A DNA stretch of 64,000 nucleotides from Aliihoeflea sp. 2WW. GTDB lineage: Bacteria > Pseudomonadota > Alphaproteobacteria > Rhizobiales > Rhizobiaceae. The stretch's first letter is position 1. Every line of letters begins with the position of its first letter. The stretch covers positions 186,001 through 250,000 of the forward strand of contig NZ_AYOD01000035.1 in the NCBI RefSeq assembly GCF_000497755.1. The letters run 5' to 3'. Shown piece after piece: positions 1 through 8,492 of this stretch. A program made the translations under genes and the position numbers. The notes beneath the pieces were generated by a model. That model did no database searches and was not told the origin of the DNA. It saw nothing but the letters and a program-made list of their open reading frames with translations.

Positions 1-547
1 GACCGTCTGCATCCTGTCGAAAATCAGTCAGTATTTCGGCATTGCCGTCCTCGACGAGCGCGTGGCAAATGCTCTCCGGATCGATATCCAGGGGGGGTAG
101 CGGCTCGTTCCCTTCGAGCGCTAAGATCTCCAATCGCACACCGGACATCACGGTTCCTGGTGGATTGAAGCCTGTATCAAATGGTGACCCGGTTTTCCAA
201 TCGTTGACACCCAGCGGCGGCGCGTCCCAAAGATAAGTCGAAAATTCACTGTGCCTTTCCCAGTGGAGGTTCCCCTTTTTCAGCATAAACGTGCGGTGCC
301 TTGCCGTCCTTTCTGGCGGCGACAGATTTTCTTTGCGGCACAACTGGGCGACCACCGCGGTATCCACGACAGCGCCGCCCTCAGTCGCAAATGCCAACTG
401 CACCAGTGTTCGTGGAGCAGGAAGCAACGGGTGTGGGCGAGAGTGCACTTCTCCGACCGCGGCCGATCGACCGGGATGCGGGTTAAAGCCTGCAACAAGA
501 GTTTCCGAACGGTCGCTCCGTACGGTATCAGCGAAAACGCGGTTCAT
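1..547 (-). CDS. DUF3422 family protein, 3' end outside the window
   Basis: An open frame starts at an ATG (complement of 545-547) after a GGGAGG ribosome site and runs uninterrupted to the left edge, so about 182 N-terminal residues are visible. The sequence has the typical DUF3422 start: an HPGR...EVHSRPHP stretch near residues 20-35, then an LCR motif and an H-W-E-R-H-S-E-F-S-T-Y core around residues 88-100. Family members are about 400-450 aa with a C-terminal membrane anchor that would lie outside the window. The function of the family is unknown. It is read in the same direction as the sox operon but is separated from it by a terminator and about 400 bases, so it probably has its own promoter. 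The family call rests on motif recognition only. Confidence 0.8.
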   Translation of the reverse strand, partial: MNRVFADTVRSDRSETLVAGFNPHPGRSAAVGEVHSRPHPLLPAPRTLVQLAFATEGGAVVDTAVVAQLCRKENLSPPERTARHRTFMLKKGNLHWERHSEFSTYLWDAPPLGVNDWKTGSPFDTGFNPPGTVMSGVRLEILALEGNEPLPPLDIDPESICHALVEDGNAEILTDFRQDADG

Positions 548-916
548 GGTGTCAACGCCTCCCTACAAGACCGGGTACCCGCACGTCTCACCAGCCGGAA
601 ATTGCAGGCATGACACCGGGGGCTATTCCTCATTCACGCTTTTGATGCCCAAACCGGAAATGTTTATGGCTCGGCATCAGTCGCGGCTTCGCTGGTCGAT
701 GCCTTCGATCGCTCATGCAGGCACTCACTCTGCCGATCGAAACTGGCAAATCGGCCATGTGACAACGGTCAAATCAGCTTTGCGGTCACGCACATTTCCA
801 ATGATCTGTCCTGCGGTAGACCGCGTGAGCCTCTCTCGTTGCCCCGATTGAAAGTGGCGCGCCGTCACAGCTCGCGCCGATCCGAAAACCTTTGCCGTGC
901 GCGGGCATCAAAATCA
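548..916. other. Intergenic stretch, no gene seen
   Basis: This stretch lies between the start of the DUF3422 gene and the terminator of the sox operon. Short open frames exist, but none has a ribosome site or recognisable protein sequence. It presumably contains the promoter of the leftward DUF3422 gene. Confidence 0.5.
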
Positions 917-949
917 CAGGCCCCGCGCTGCATTGCCGCGCGGGGCCTG
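917..949 (-). terminator. Terminator of the sox operon
   Basis: A perfect 12-bp stem (917-928 with 938-949, CAGGCCCCGCGC and its complement) has a 9-base loop. It lies just downstream of the dsrE-like stop codon. On the minus strand it is followed by TGATTTTGA, a weak T-tract. It most likely ends transcription of the long leftward sox operon. Confidence 0.75.
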
Positions 950-956
950 CAGACTT

Positions 957-1499
957 TTACTGCATCGATAGCTCGGGATGCTTTGCTACGACATCGTCCC
1001 TTGTCATCTTCGAAGTGAGTTGAGGATACATATAGCTGTATCCCTCATTTTGGTATTTTGCGATGTCGATCACGGCAGCTGGGACGACGGTGATCACGTC
1101 GTAAAAGTCCTCGGGCGCATAGCCCCGCCCCCGTGCAGCATTTGCACAGACATGGATTTCGACGCCAGCATCGGCGATTTCTTTCAATGCATCGTAAGCT
1201 TCCGGATACGCCTCCCTGTTGAGGCGGGAGAAGGCATGAAGTTCGTTGCCATGTGCGACCATAACGACCTTGGAATTCTCGCGGTCGCCATACTCGTCCA
1301 TAGCCTTCAGGTGGTTGCGTATGAAACCGAGGGCCCTGATCCCATCTTCGGGCGCGTCGTAGTTCCAGTCGTAAAGAACTTTTTGCGCCTCGTACTTCAC
1401 CGGATCGAAAGATGACGGGTCGTCCGGGCCCGCCATCGCGGAAACCGCTCCAATGCCGGCAAAGCAGATGCCCAGCATCACCATTGCTACTCGCTTCAT
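957..1499 (-). CDS. Secreted DsrE-family protein at the end of the sox operon
   Basis: The protein is 180 aa. The start is placed at the ATG at 1499, preceded by AAGGAGTT, 13 bases after the soxF stop. This gives a clean Sec signal peptide (MKRVAMVMLG... ending in AMA). A longer upstream start would overlap soxF and remove the signal peptide. The mature part resembles DsrE/DsrF-like sulfur-carrier domains, with a HxCANAARGRG segment in which the cysteine could carry a persulfide. Cytoplasmic DsrE proteins hand sulfur between partners. Exported relatives occur in some sox clusters, but their role is not settled. As the last gene of the operon it is probably co-expressed with soxEF. A role in holding periplasmic sulfane sulfur is inferred from context. 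Confidence 0.75.
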   Translation of the reverse strand: MKRVAMVMLGICFAGIGAVSAMAGPDDPSSFDPVKYEAQKVLYDWNYDAPEDGIRALGFIRNHLKAMDEYGDRENSKVVMVAHGNELHAFSRLNREAYPEAYDALKEIADAGVEIHVCANAARGRGYAPEDFYDVITVVPAAVIDIAKYQNEGYSYMYPQLTSKMTRDDVVAKHPELSMQ

Positions 1500-1512
1500 T
1501 CGCTCAACTCCT

Positions 1513-2787
1513 TCAGGTGAACATGTCCGCAACGATGCCTTCGTACCAGCCAATCGACTCCTCATAGGTCGACTTGCGGAGCTCGGCATCCTCCCCCGAT
1601 TGGCTGACAAACCCTTCGATCGACGTGATCTTGCCGTCTTTCGGTTCGTAATTCGCGCCGACCTTGATGCCGTCATCCGTCTCGATCAGCGACCAGCACG
1701 TATTGGAATAGCGGGCCGGAAACGTCTGCGACTGCGTCAAGTCTGCACGGATGTGAAGCGCTGCGACCTTTGCCTGGCTGTTGGCCGAGAACCCCGACTT
1801 CGGCATGTCGCCTGCAATCGATGCGTCGCCGATGACAAAAACAGCCTCGTCCATGGTCGAGCGCATCGACGCGGCGTCGATCGGGCAGAACCCATTTTCG
1901 CCCGCAAGGCCAGCATCGATCGCGATCGTGCCGGCGCGCTGGGCGGGGACGATATTAAGCAGTGTGCCTTCGAAGGTGTCGAGGTCCGTTTCCACCGTTC
2001 CGGCCTCGACATCAACACCGACGACACCTCCATGCACGTCCGGGCCGTACCATTCGACCATTCCGGGATAGTGTTTCTCCCAGCCCTCTTGGAACAGCGC
2101 CTGCTTTGAGAAGCTCTCCTTCGGGTCGATGACGAAGATTTTCGACCCGGTCAGACCCTTTTCCTTCAGGACATGTGCCATCATGGATACGCGCTCATAG
2201 GGACCGGGCGGGCAGCGGTAGGGATTTGGGGGAGCAAGCATGACGATGTTTTGCCCCTCTTCCAGTGCGTCCAGCTTCTCCTTGAGAAGGCGGGTTTGCG
2301 GACCGGCCTTCCACGCGTGCGGCGCGATTTCGGCAGCAGCCTCGGAGTAGCCCGGCACAGAATCGTAGATGATGTCGATGCCGGGTGAGACGACGAGACG
2401 ATCATAGGGGACGGTCGAACCGTCGCCGAGCGACACGGTCTTGGCCTCGCGGTCAATCGCCGTCGCGCGATCCGTGACCTTCTTGATGCCGTACCTGGAC
2501 ACGAGTTCATCGTAGGAGTGGGTAATCGAATCCCAGTCGCGGAAATCGCCGAGATAAAGGTTGGAGAAGAAGCAGGTCGTGAATTCGTCATTCTCCTCGA
2601 TCAGCGTCACGTCGAGCGCGCCGTTAGAATCCTTGGCGAGATACTTTGCCGCCGTCGCCCCGCCCGCCCCGCCGCCGATGACCACGACCTTCGGCTTTTC
2701 CTGCGCGCGCAGGTAGGCTGGTAGTGCGAGCGTCGCCGTGGACGCTCCCAAAATCAATCCAAATTGCCGTCTCGTCAGTCTGCTCAT
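1513..2787 (-). CDS. soxF: SoxF, FAD-dependent sulfide dehydrogenase flavoprotein subunit
   Basis: This 424-aa flavoprotein is of the flavocytochrome c sulfide dehydrogenase family. The N-terminus has a twin-arginine signal (TRRQFG at residues 5-10) for export of the folded FAD protein. It is followed by the dinucleotide-binding GGGAGG motif near residue 40. Redox cysteines lie in TTCFFSN (about residue 70) and in NPYRCPPGP (about residue 190), as expected for the disulfide that receives sulfide. It oxidizes sulfide to sulfane sulfur and passes electrons to a c-type cytochrome, here very likely the product of the gene just upstream. It is the penultimate gene of the sox operon. Confidence 0.92.
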   Translation of the reverse strand: MSRLTRRQFGLILGASTATLALPAYLRAQEKPKVVVIGGGAGGATAAKYLAKDSNGALDVTLIEENDEFTTCFFSNLYLGDFRDWDSITHSYDELVSRYGIKKVTDRATAIDREAKTVSLGDGSTVPYDRLVVSPGIDIIYDSVPGYSEAAAEIAPHAWKAGPQTRLLKEKLDALEEGQNIVMLAPPNPYRCPPGPYERVSMMAHVLKEKGLTGSKIFVIDPKESFSKQALFQEGWEKHYPGMVEWYGPDVHGGVVGVDVEAGTVETDLDTFEGTLLNIVPAQRAGTIAIDAGLAGENGFCPIDAASMRSTMDEAVFVIGDASIAGDMPKSGFSANSQAKVAALHIRADLTQSQTFPARYSNTCWSLIETDDGIKVGANYEPKDGKITSIEGFVSQSGEDAELRKSTYEESIGWYEGIVADMFT

Positions 2788-2832
2788 CTCAAACCTCCCA
2801 TGGTGAGCTAGAATGTTCCGTCGACCGCTTGG

Positions 2833-3231
2833 CTACTGCGCTTCCTCCTGCGCGAAATAGGCCGCCAAGGCAGCGATCTCTTCGTCGGCAAGCCGCTTTG
2901 CCATCAACTGCATGACTTCGTTGGTTCGGATTCCAAGTCGATATTCGACCAGTGCCTGGACGGTGTAGTCGGCCGGCAGCCCGGTAATGGGTGGAATGCC
3001 GGAACCACTTCCCGATTGCTGATGGCAGGTGGCGCACTCCCCTCCCAGGTACGCCCCGAAAGCAGGGTCGCCGGCTGTTGAGAGAATGCGTGTGACCTGG
3101 TGCTCTGCTTCGAGCAGGCGCGCGGCTTCCTCGTCGGCAAGGGCGGGCACAGGGGTCATCACGATGCAAAAAAGGGCAGCGGTCGCCGCACCGCTGCCCT
3201 TTGCCAGGTTTTTCAATGACGAGAGTTTCAC
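2833..3231 (-). CDS. soxE: SoxE-like monoheme cytochrome c, partner of SoxF
   Basis: This 132-aa exported class I cytochrome c has one CATCH heme site near residue 65 and a likely Met ligand in the VMQLM segment. The start is the GTG at 3231, because GGGAGGAG precedes it by four bases and a signal peptide (ending near ALA) follows. The longer ATG frame overlaps the end of soxD. Its place between soxD and soxF marks it as the electron acceptor of the flavoprotein. SoxE of Paracoccus is diheme, whereas this protein binds only one heme and is closer in size to the cytochrome subunit of flavocytochrome c. The symbol is given by position. Confidence 0.8.
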   Translation of the reverse strand: MKLSSLKNLAKGSGAATAALFCIVMTPVPALADEEAARLLEAEHQVTRILSTAGDPAFGAYLGGECATCHQQSGSGSGIPPITGLPADYTVQALVEYRLGIRTNEVMQLMAKRLADEEIAALAAYFAQEEAQ

Positions 3232-3262
3232 CCGCTCCTCCCAAAGCCGAACAGCGGCTGCA

Positions 3263-4027
3263 TCAATCGATACCCGCTGCTGGGGCCTCCTCGCCGTCGC
3301 CAGCATCCGGCGTCACGTCGAGCACAGCTGCATGCATGGTGATCTCGGCCTTACCCTCGATGCAGTCCTGCATGCACGGCTCGCGATTCTCGGCGTAATG
3401 CGGCTCGGACAGCCGGTCGTCATCGATGAAATTGTCCTCGTTTGGCAGTCGCATATCGGCGAAGTTCTCGTTGGAGAGTTCGAACACCTCGTCATCGACG
3501 ATGTCGTTCAGGTAGAGGATGTACGCAGTCAGCGCATAGACTTCGTCGTCGGACAAAGACCTTGCATTGCCGAAGGGCATCGCGCGCTTGACGTAGTCGT
3601 AGACGGTCGACAGATACGGCCAGTAGGAGCCGACGGTCTTTTCCGGGCGGTCGTCTTCGAGCGTTCCCTGCCCACCCGCCAGCACCGGCCAGCGGCCGAT
3701 TGCCTCGCCGAAATCCCCGTGGCATGCGGCACACTGCTCGTCATAGACGGTAATGCCTTCCTCCACGGTTCCGCGCCCGACCGGCAATCCCTGACCGTCC
3801 GGACGCACGTCGATATCCCATGCGGCGACTTCGTCGTCAGTCGCAACACGTCCGAGCTCGAAGTTCCTTCCAGCGCCGCTAGCCATGACGTCGGTCGCGT
3901 TTTCGTGAGCCTCTGTCGACGACTGTTCTGCCGCAGGCTCGTCCGCAGTTTCCGTCGCCTGGGCAAATGCAGCGGCCGTTCCAAGAACGATGCCGCCGAC
4001 GACGAGTAGATTACGAAATTTCGACAT
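3263..4027 (-). CDS. soxD: SoxD, cytochrome c subunit of sulfane dehydrogenase
   Basis: The protein is 254 aa with a Sec signal peptide and one heme site, CAACH, near residue 99. It starts inside the end of soxC (17-base overlap) behind GGAGTGATC. SoxD with SoxC forms the sulfane dehydrogenase that takes six electrons from SoxY-bound sulfur. Paracoccus SoxD is longer and diheme. Here the second heme domain is absent and replaced by an acidic tail with two cysteines (CMQDC) and no further CXXCH. The reading frame is intact, so this is a natural short form rather than a frameshift. Confidence 0.88.
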   Translation of the reverse strand: MSKFRNLLVVGGIVLGTAAAFAQATETADEPAAEQSSTEAHENATDVMASGAGRNFELGRVATDDEVAAWDIDVRPDGQGLPVGRGTVEEGITVYDEQCAACHGDFGEAIGRWPVLAGGQGTLEDDRPEKTVGSYWPYLSTVYDYVKRAMPFGNARSLSDDEVYALTAYILYLNDIVDDEVFELSNENFADMRLPNEDNFIDDDRLSEPHYAENREPCMQDCIEGKAEITMHAAVLDVTPDAGDGEEAPAAGID

Positions 4028-5291
4028 TTTCGATCACTCCGTCGCTGTCGACATGCCAGGTCTGGATGCCGTTGTTGTGGTAGATCGAGTTTGGCCCGCG
4101 CGCCGACCGAAGTTCATCCTTCGTCGGCTGCACGAAGCCCTTGTCGTCGATCGCCCGCGACTGCAGGAAGAGCTCCGAGCCATCCCAGTCGAACTCGTAG
4201 TAGAAGCGATGCAGCGCCATTGGCAGGCTCGGGCCGTCGATTCTGGCCTCGTGCCAGTTGCGCCCGCCGTCGGTCGTGACATCGACCCGCTTGATCGTGC
4301 CGTTGCCCGACCAGGCGAGGCCGGACAGAACCGTATGCCCGCGTCCGTGCTTGATCGGAGCCTGCGGGCTGGGATTGGTGATGACGGATTTGACTTCCAT
4401 CACCCAGGTGAACCTGCGTGCCTTCCCGTTCGACAGGAGGTCCGTGTATTTCGAAGTTTCTTCGCGATGATGCCAGGGCTGGTCACCGATCTCGAGGCGG
4501 CGGAGCCACTTGACCCACATATTGCCTTCCCAGCCGGGGACGACAAGCCGCAGCGGGTAACCCTGCTCGGGGCGCAGCGCCTCCCCGTTCATGGCGAAGG
4601 CTACCATGCAATCGTCCAACGCCTTCTCGATGGGGATCGACCGCGTCATAGCAGATGCGTCCGCGCCCTCGGCGAGCACCCAGTTTCCGTTTGCCTTGAC
4701 GCCGGCTTCCTCAAGGATCGTGCGCAAGCTGACACCGGTATACATCACGCAGTGGACCATGCCGTGGGTGTACTGGCAGCCGTTGAGCTGCGCGCCGCGC
4801 CATTCCATGCCGGAGTTGGCAGCGCATTCGAGGAAGTAGACCTTGTTCTCACGCGGAAACCGCCTCAGGTCGTCCATCGTGAAGATCAGCGGCTGATCGA
4901 CGAGGCCGTTGATCATCAGCCGATGGTCGGCAGGCGCGATTTCGGCGATGCCCGCGTGGTGACGTTCGAAGCATAGTCCGTTCGGCGTGATAATTCCTTC
5001 GAGTTCATGAAGCGGCGTGAAGTTCACCGACGAGATGGGGTCGGACGTCAGCCAAGCGACGTTGCGCCGAACCACATGCTCCTCGAACTGCGAAGGCGTA
5101 CCGTAGGGGCGCGCGTCGACCCCCTCGCCCAGATATCGGTTCCAGTCCTGGACATCGGTGACCAGCGGATCACTCTGCGCGCCGGCTCTGCCGACGAGAG
5201 CCGTGCTGGCTGCAATAGCCGCGCCGCCAGTCAGAGCGCCCTTGAGAAAATTGCGCCGCGATGCGCTCTTGGTGCTTGCGGGACCGTCCAT
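4011..5291 (-). CDS. soxC: SoxC, molybdenum-cofactor sulfane dehydrogenase
   Basis: This 426-aa protein belongs to the sulfite oxidase family. The start is set at the ATG at 5291, which has a strong GGGAGGAG site eight bases upstream. Farther upstream starts would lie in the soxB-soxC spacer. The N-terminus carries a Tat signal (SRRNFLKG). The cofactor-binding cysteine is in the FLECAANSG motif near residue 155, and a C-terminal Mo-co dimerisation domain follows. It is exported folded with its cofactor and works with SoxD. It has its own candidate regulatory palindrome upstream although it sits inside the sox operon. Confidence 0.93.
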   Translation of the reverse strand: MDGPASTKSASRRNFLKGALTGGAAIAASTALVGRAGAQSDPLVTDVQDWNRYLGEGVDARPYGTPSQFEEHVVRRNVAWLTSDPISSVNFTPLHELEGIITPNGLCFERHHAGIAEIAPADHRLMINGLVDQPLIFTMDDLRRFPRENKVYFLECAANSGMEWRGAQLNGCQYTHGMVHCVMYTGVSLRTILEEAGVKANGNWVLAEGADASAMTRSIPIEKALDDCMVAFAMNGEALRPEQGYPLRLVVPGWEGNMWVKWLRRLEIGDQPWHHREETSKYTDLLSNGKARRFTWVMEVKSVITNPSPQAPIKHGRGHTVLSGLAWSGNGTIKRVDVTTDGGRNWHEARIDGPSLPMALHRFYYEFDWDGSELFLQSRAIDDKGFVQPTKDELRSARGPNSIYHNNGIQTWHVDSDGVIENVEIS

Positions 5292-5320
5292 CGGCTCCTC
5301 CCGAGTCATGTGATCCATTC

Positions 5321-5344
5321 TTACATATGAATTTGTATATGTAA
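5321..5344. promoter_or_regulatory. Perfect inverted repeat upstream of soxC
   Basis: TTACATAT and ATATGTAA arms are separated by eight AT-rich bases in the 85-bp spacer between soxB and soxC. The lower-case logic of an ArsR-type operator (AT-rich dyad overlapping a promoter) fits. A related string, ATATGAATTC followed by TTGAATGTG, lies in the soxW-soxX spacer, where SoxR binds in Paracoccus. No binding data are available here. Confidence 0.5.
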
Positions 5345-5376
5345 TGCCGAGCCCGTCAAGATCAGACATCGTCCGT

Positions 5377-7077
5377 TCAGACGACGACCTTTACGGATCG
5401 TTCGTCCGGCACATTCACCGTACCGAGGCGCGTCAGATAGGATTCCATGAGGTCGTAGATCGCCGGGCCTTCGACGCCCTGATTGACCGAAGCCCATCCG
5501 CCGACGACATAGGTCGACGAGGCGTCCAGCGGCTCGCCGGTCGCTGTCAGACGCAAATCCGAAATTCGGTTGCCGATCGTTTCGTTGACGGCGCAGGTGT
5601 AGGACATGCCGCCGACTCGAACCATGTCGCCACCCTGCTGGAAGAAGGGATCCTTGTTGAAGAGATTGTCGCAGACGTCTTCAAGGATCTCCTTGAGCTG
5701 CGCTCCGGTCATCTCGTTCCGGTAAACCTGGGGGTAGCTCATCGCCGTTTCGGTGTAGAGATCGTCCATGGTGATATCGTCACCGGGGAGAAGCGTCGTT
5801 CCCCACCGGAAGCCGGGCGAAAGCGAGATCTGGGTGTCGCGTTCTTCGATAATGCCCTGGCAGATCAGGTCGTCCCACGTCCCGTTGAAATTGCCGCGAC
5901 GGTAAAGAAGCGAATCCGTGCGGGCCAGAACGCGTTCAAGTTCGGCCTTGTGGGGGTCGCGGAACTCGGCAATTTTGGCAGCCATCTCCGCATCCGGCTC
6001 GAGCACGTCAGAGAAGACGGGAATGAGCGACGAGCTGTAGCCAGTCACCTTGCCGTTCGCGACTTCAAGGTCGATCCGACCGAGAAACTTACCGTGAGAG
6101 CCCGACGCCATGATGAGGGTGCCGTCGACCTCGAGCGCGACCGGAACGGCATCATGGGTATGTCCGGTCAGGATGACGTCGACGCCGCTCAAAATGCCGG
6201 CAAGCTTGCGGTCGACATCGAAGCCATTGTGAGACAGCAGGACCACGACCTCGGCACCTTGCTCGCGTGCGGCGTCGATGTTCTGCTGCAGCACTTCGGG
6301 CCTGATGCCGAAGGACCATTCGGGAAACATCCATCGAGGGTTGGCGATCGGCGTGTAGGGCATCGCCTGGCCTATCACGGCCACGCTGACCCCGCCTTTT
6401 TCGAAATAAGCGGTGTTGTCGAAGGCCGGCTCGTCCCATTCGCTGTCGAAGACGTTCGAGGCAAGGAAGGGGTATCCCATCGCCTCGACCATCTCGAGAA
6501 AGCGTTCGGAGCCGAAGGTGAATTCCCAATGGCCCGTCATGGCGTCGGGCTTGAGAAGTTTCATGCACTCGATCATGTCCTGACCGTTGGTCTTTAGGGA
6601 CGTGAACGAGCCCTGCCATGTGTCGCCGCCATCGAGGAAGAGGACTTTGTCGTCTCCACGATCGGCGCGAATGGCCTTGACGAGCGTCGCCGTCCGGTCG
6701 AGACCTCCCAGCCGGCCATAGCTGCGCGCAAGATCGACATAGTCCACGAAGGTATGCGCATACGCCAAGGGGGTGCCGCGCTCGATGCCAAACTCCTTCA
6801 AGAACTCCTCGCCGACGAGGTGCGGCGGAATGCCGGCATAGTCGCCGACGCCGATATTGGTGTCGGGCGGCCGGAAATAGACGGGCGCAAGCTGAGCGTG
6901 GACATCGGTAAAGTGCAGCAGGGTCACCTGACCCTTGCTGTCGAAACGCAGTAGATCATCCTGCGTCAGGCGTTGTTGCGCAATTGCGCGCGTCGGGTTG
7001 CCCAAGTGGCCGGCTGCTGCGAGCGCCATCGAGGCACTTACGGAAAACTGCAGGAAATCACGGCGGGAATAGGCCAT
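5377..7077 (-). CDS. soxB: SoxB, thiosulfohydrolase
   Basis: This 566-aa protein of the 5'-nucleotidase/metallophosphatase family removes the terminal sulfonate from SoxY-bound thiosulfate as sulfate, using a dimanganese centre. The start at 7077 follows GAGGAG and gives a Tat signal (RRDFLQF). Metal-binding and signature blocks are visible: HFTDVHAQL, GGDTWQGS, and the SoxB-specific GHWEFTFG. Further blocks are LSHNGFDVD and GHTHD. The length matches the family. A 145-bp spacer separates it from soxA upstream. Confidence 0.95.
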   Translation of the reverse strand: MAYSRRDFLQFSVSASMALAAAGHLGNPTRAIAQQRLTQDDLLRFDSKGQVTLLHFTDVHAQLAPVYFRPPDTNIGVGDYAGIPPHLVGEEFLKEFGIERGTPLAYAHTFVDYVDLARSYGRLGGLDRTATLVKAIRADRGDDKVLFLDGGDTWQGSFTSLKTNGQDMIECMKLLKPDAMTGHWEFTFGSERFLEMVEAMGYPFLASNVFDSEWDEPAFDNTAYFEKGGVSVAVIGQAMPYTPIANPRWMFPEWSFGIRPEVLQQNIDAAREQGAEVVVLLSHNGFDVDRKLAGILSGVDVILTGHTHDAVPVALEVDGTLIMASGSHGKFLGRIDLEVANGKVTGYSSSLIPVFSDVLEPDAEMAAKIAEFRDPHKAELERVLARTDSLLYRRGNFNGTWDDLICQGIIEERDTQISLSPGFRWGTTLLPGDDITMDDLYTETAMSYPQVYRNEMTGAQLKEILEDVCDNLFNKDPFFQQGGDMVRVGGMSYTCAVNETIGNRISDLRLTATGEPLDASSTYVVGGWASVNQGVEGPAIYDLMESYLTRLGTVNVPDERSVKVVV

Positions 7078-7222
7078 CGCATAACTCCTCGGACCTCTTT
7101 TGGAAAAGGTCCATAATGGCGACTTGAAATGAGAGAGAGCCGCGCATACGCGAACAAGCGTAAGCGTTCTCCCGATCGACAATCTTCGGAAATTGGCCGG
7201 GAGCGCGCCCCCGGCGGCGAAT

Positions 7223-8083
7223 CTATTGCCTGACAGCCGGCGTTTCGACTGACAGTCCGGTCCCGCGCCAGGTGACGTAGGTCTCAAGCGCCATCAACTC
7301 GTCGGAAAACGCTGCGGGCATCTCCGCACGGGTATCACGGATGCAGCCGCGGAATCGGTTGTGCAATGAAACCATGCCGCCGGTATTGAACCGATATGTG
7401 GGAAAGCCGTTAACTTGTCCCTGGCTCAAATGGTCGGCGCGGATGTACTTGCCCATGGACGCTTCGTGGCAGGACGAGCACGAAAAATCGAGCTGGCCGG
7501 TGCGGGTGTAGTAGAACTCCTTACCCTTCTCCCACCACTCCTGCATCTCGCCTTCAGACAGATCAATCGCTACGGGTTTGCCGAGAGACTGATGCTTGAT
7601 GAACGCCGTCAAGGACAACTGCGGTTCAGCGTCAAACGCATAGGGCTCCGCTCCCATGTTCTCGACGCGGCACTTGTTGATCTGACCTTCGACATTGATT
7701 GGCTTGCCGCTATCGGCGTCCCACTTCGGATAGGTTGAACCAACATCCGCCATCGTGACTGACGCATCCTCATGACAGGATGCACAGGACTGGCCCGCGG
7801 TTCCCTCGACCGTTTCCCAAATTTCCGCGCCGCGTTCGACAGCCAGCATTCCCGGATTTTCGAAGGAATCTTCCTGCGTGGCACGCGTCTCTGCTTCGCG
7901 GAACAACCAGCCGGACAAGACCTCGTCGAAGGGATGGCCTTCCGGGGCGGGCGCTCGGGTGATCATCTCGGCACCGTCGATCTCCAGCGTATCATCGACT
8001 GGGTCCGCCGACGCCGTAACGATGACGAATCCAGTGATTGCCAGACACAACGCCGTCCCGGCGGCAAGCGCGAGCTTTTCCAA
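7223..8083 (-). CDS. soxA: SoxA, diheme cytochrome c of the SoxXA complex
   Basis: The protein is 286 aa with a Sec signal peptide and two heme sites, CASCH (about residue 100) and CSSCH (about residue 204). The active-site cysteine that is persulfurated in characterised SoxA proteins is present in the RFRGCIRDTRAE motif near residue 246. Together with SoxX it links thiosulfate oxidatively to the SoxY cysteine. It is the diheme type, as in Paracoccus and Rhodovulum. It lies directly downstream of soxZ. Confidence 0.95.
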   Translation of the reverse strand: MEKLALAAGTALCLAITGFVIVTASADPVDDTLEIDGAEMITRAPAPEGHPFDEVLSGWLFREAETRATQEDSFENPGMLAVERGAEIWETVEGTAGQSCASCHEDASVTMADVGSTYPKWDADSGKPINVEGQINKCRVENMGAEPYAFDAEPQLSLTAFIKHQSLGKPVAIDLSEGEMQEWWEKGKEFYYTRTGQLDFSCSSCHEASMGKYIRADHLSQGQVNGFPTYRFNTGGMVSLHNRFRGCIRDTRAEMPAAFSDELMALETYVTWRGTGLSVETPAVRQ

Positions 8084-8138
8084 GCGAACTCCTCCCTTTG
8101 AGGACCAGACGCGCGGCCCATTGGCCGCGCGATGATGG

Positions 8139-8468
8139 TCAGCTCACTTCGATTTTCTGCTCGTCTTCGTAAACCGAACCGTCATCATCGACCCAAGTAA
8201 ACTTGAACGTGCCGCTCTCGGGCACTTTCGCGTTGAACTCAAAGTAGGGATTGGCCGAGATAGCGGGATCGAGATCGCAGGAAAAAACTTCCTGGTCATT
8301 GAACGCGCAGGAGAACTTGTTGATGATCTTGCGCGGGATGACGTTTCCATCCTTGTCCTTGCGCTGTCCCGATTCCATTTCGTGGCTGATCAGCGTCTTG
8401 ATGGCGATAACTTCGCCTGCCGAAGCCGTCTTCGGAACCTTGACGCGGGGCCTGGGTGCATTTGACAT
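8139..8468 (-). CDS. soxZ: SoxZ, sulfur-carrier complex subunit
   Basis: This 109-aa protein has no signal peptide, as is normal for SoxZ, which is exported together with SoxY. It has the all-beta SoxZ fold pattern, starting with PRPRVKVPKTASAGEV. The single cysteines in FSCAF and FSCDLD are typical of the family. Together with SoxY it forms the carrier on which all sulfur intermediates are held. It lies 24 bases after soxY. Confidence 0.94.
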   Translation of the reverse strand: MSNAPRPRVKVPKTASAGEVIAIKTLISHEMESGQRKDKDGNVIPRKIINKFSCAFNDQEVFSCDLDPAISANPYFEFNAKVPESGTFKFTWVDDDGSVYEDEQKIEVS

Positions 8469-8492
8469 TTTTACTATCCTCCGTGATGCCGA

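Noticed and set aside
251-851. Plus-strand open frames at the left edge
   Set aside because: They lie opposite the DUF3422 frame or in the spacer, have no ribosome site and no recognisable sequence.
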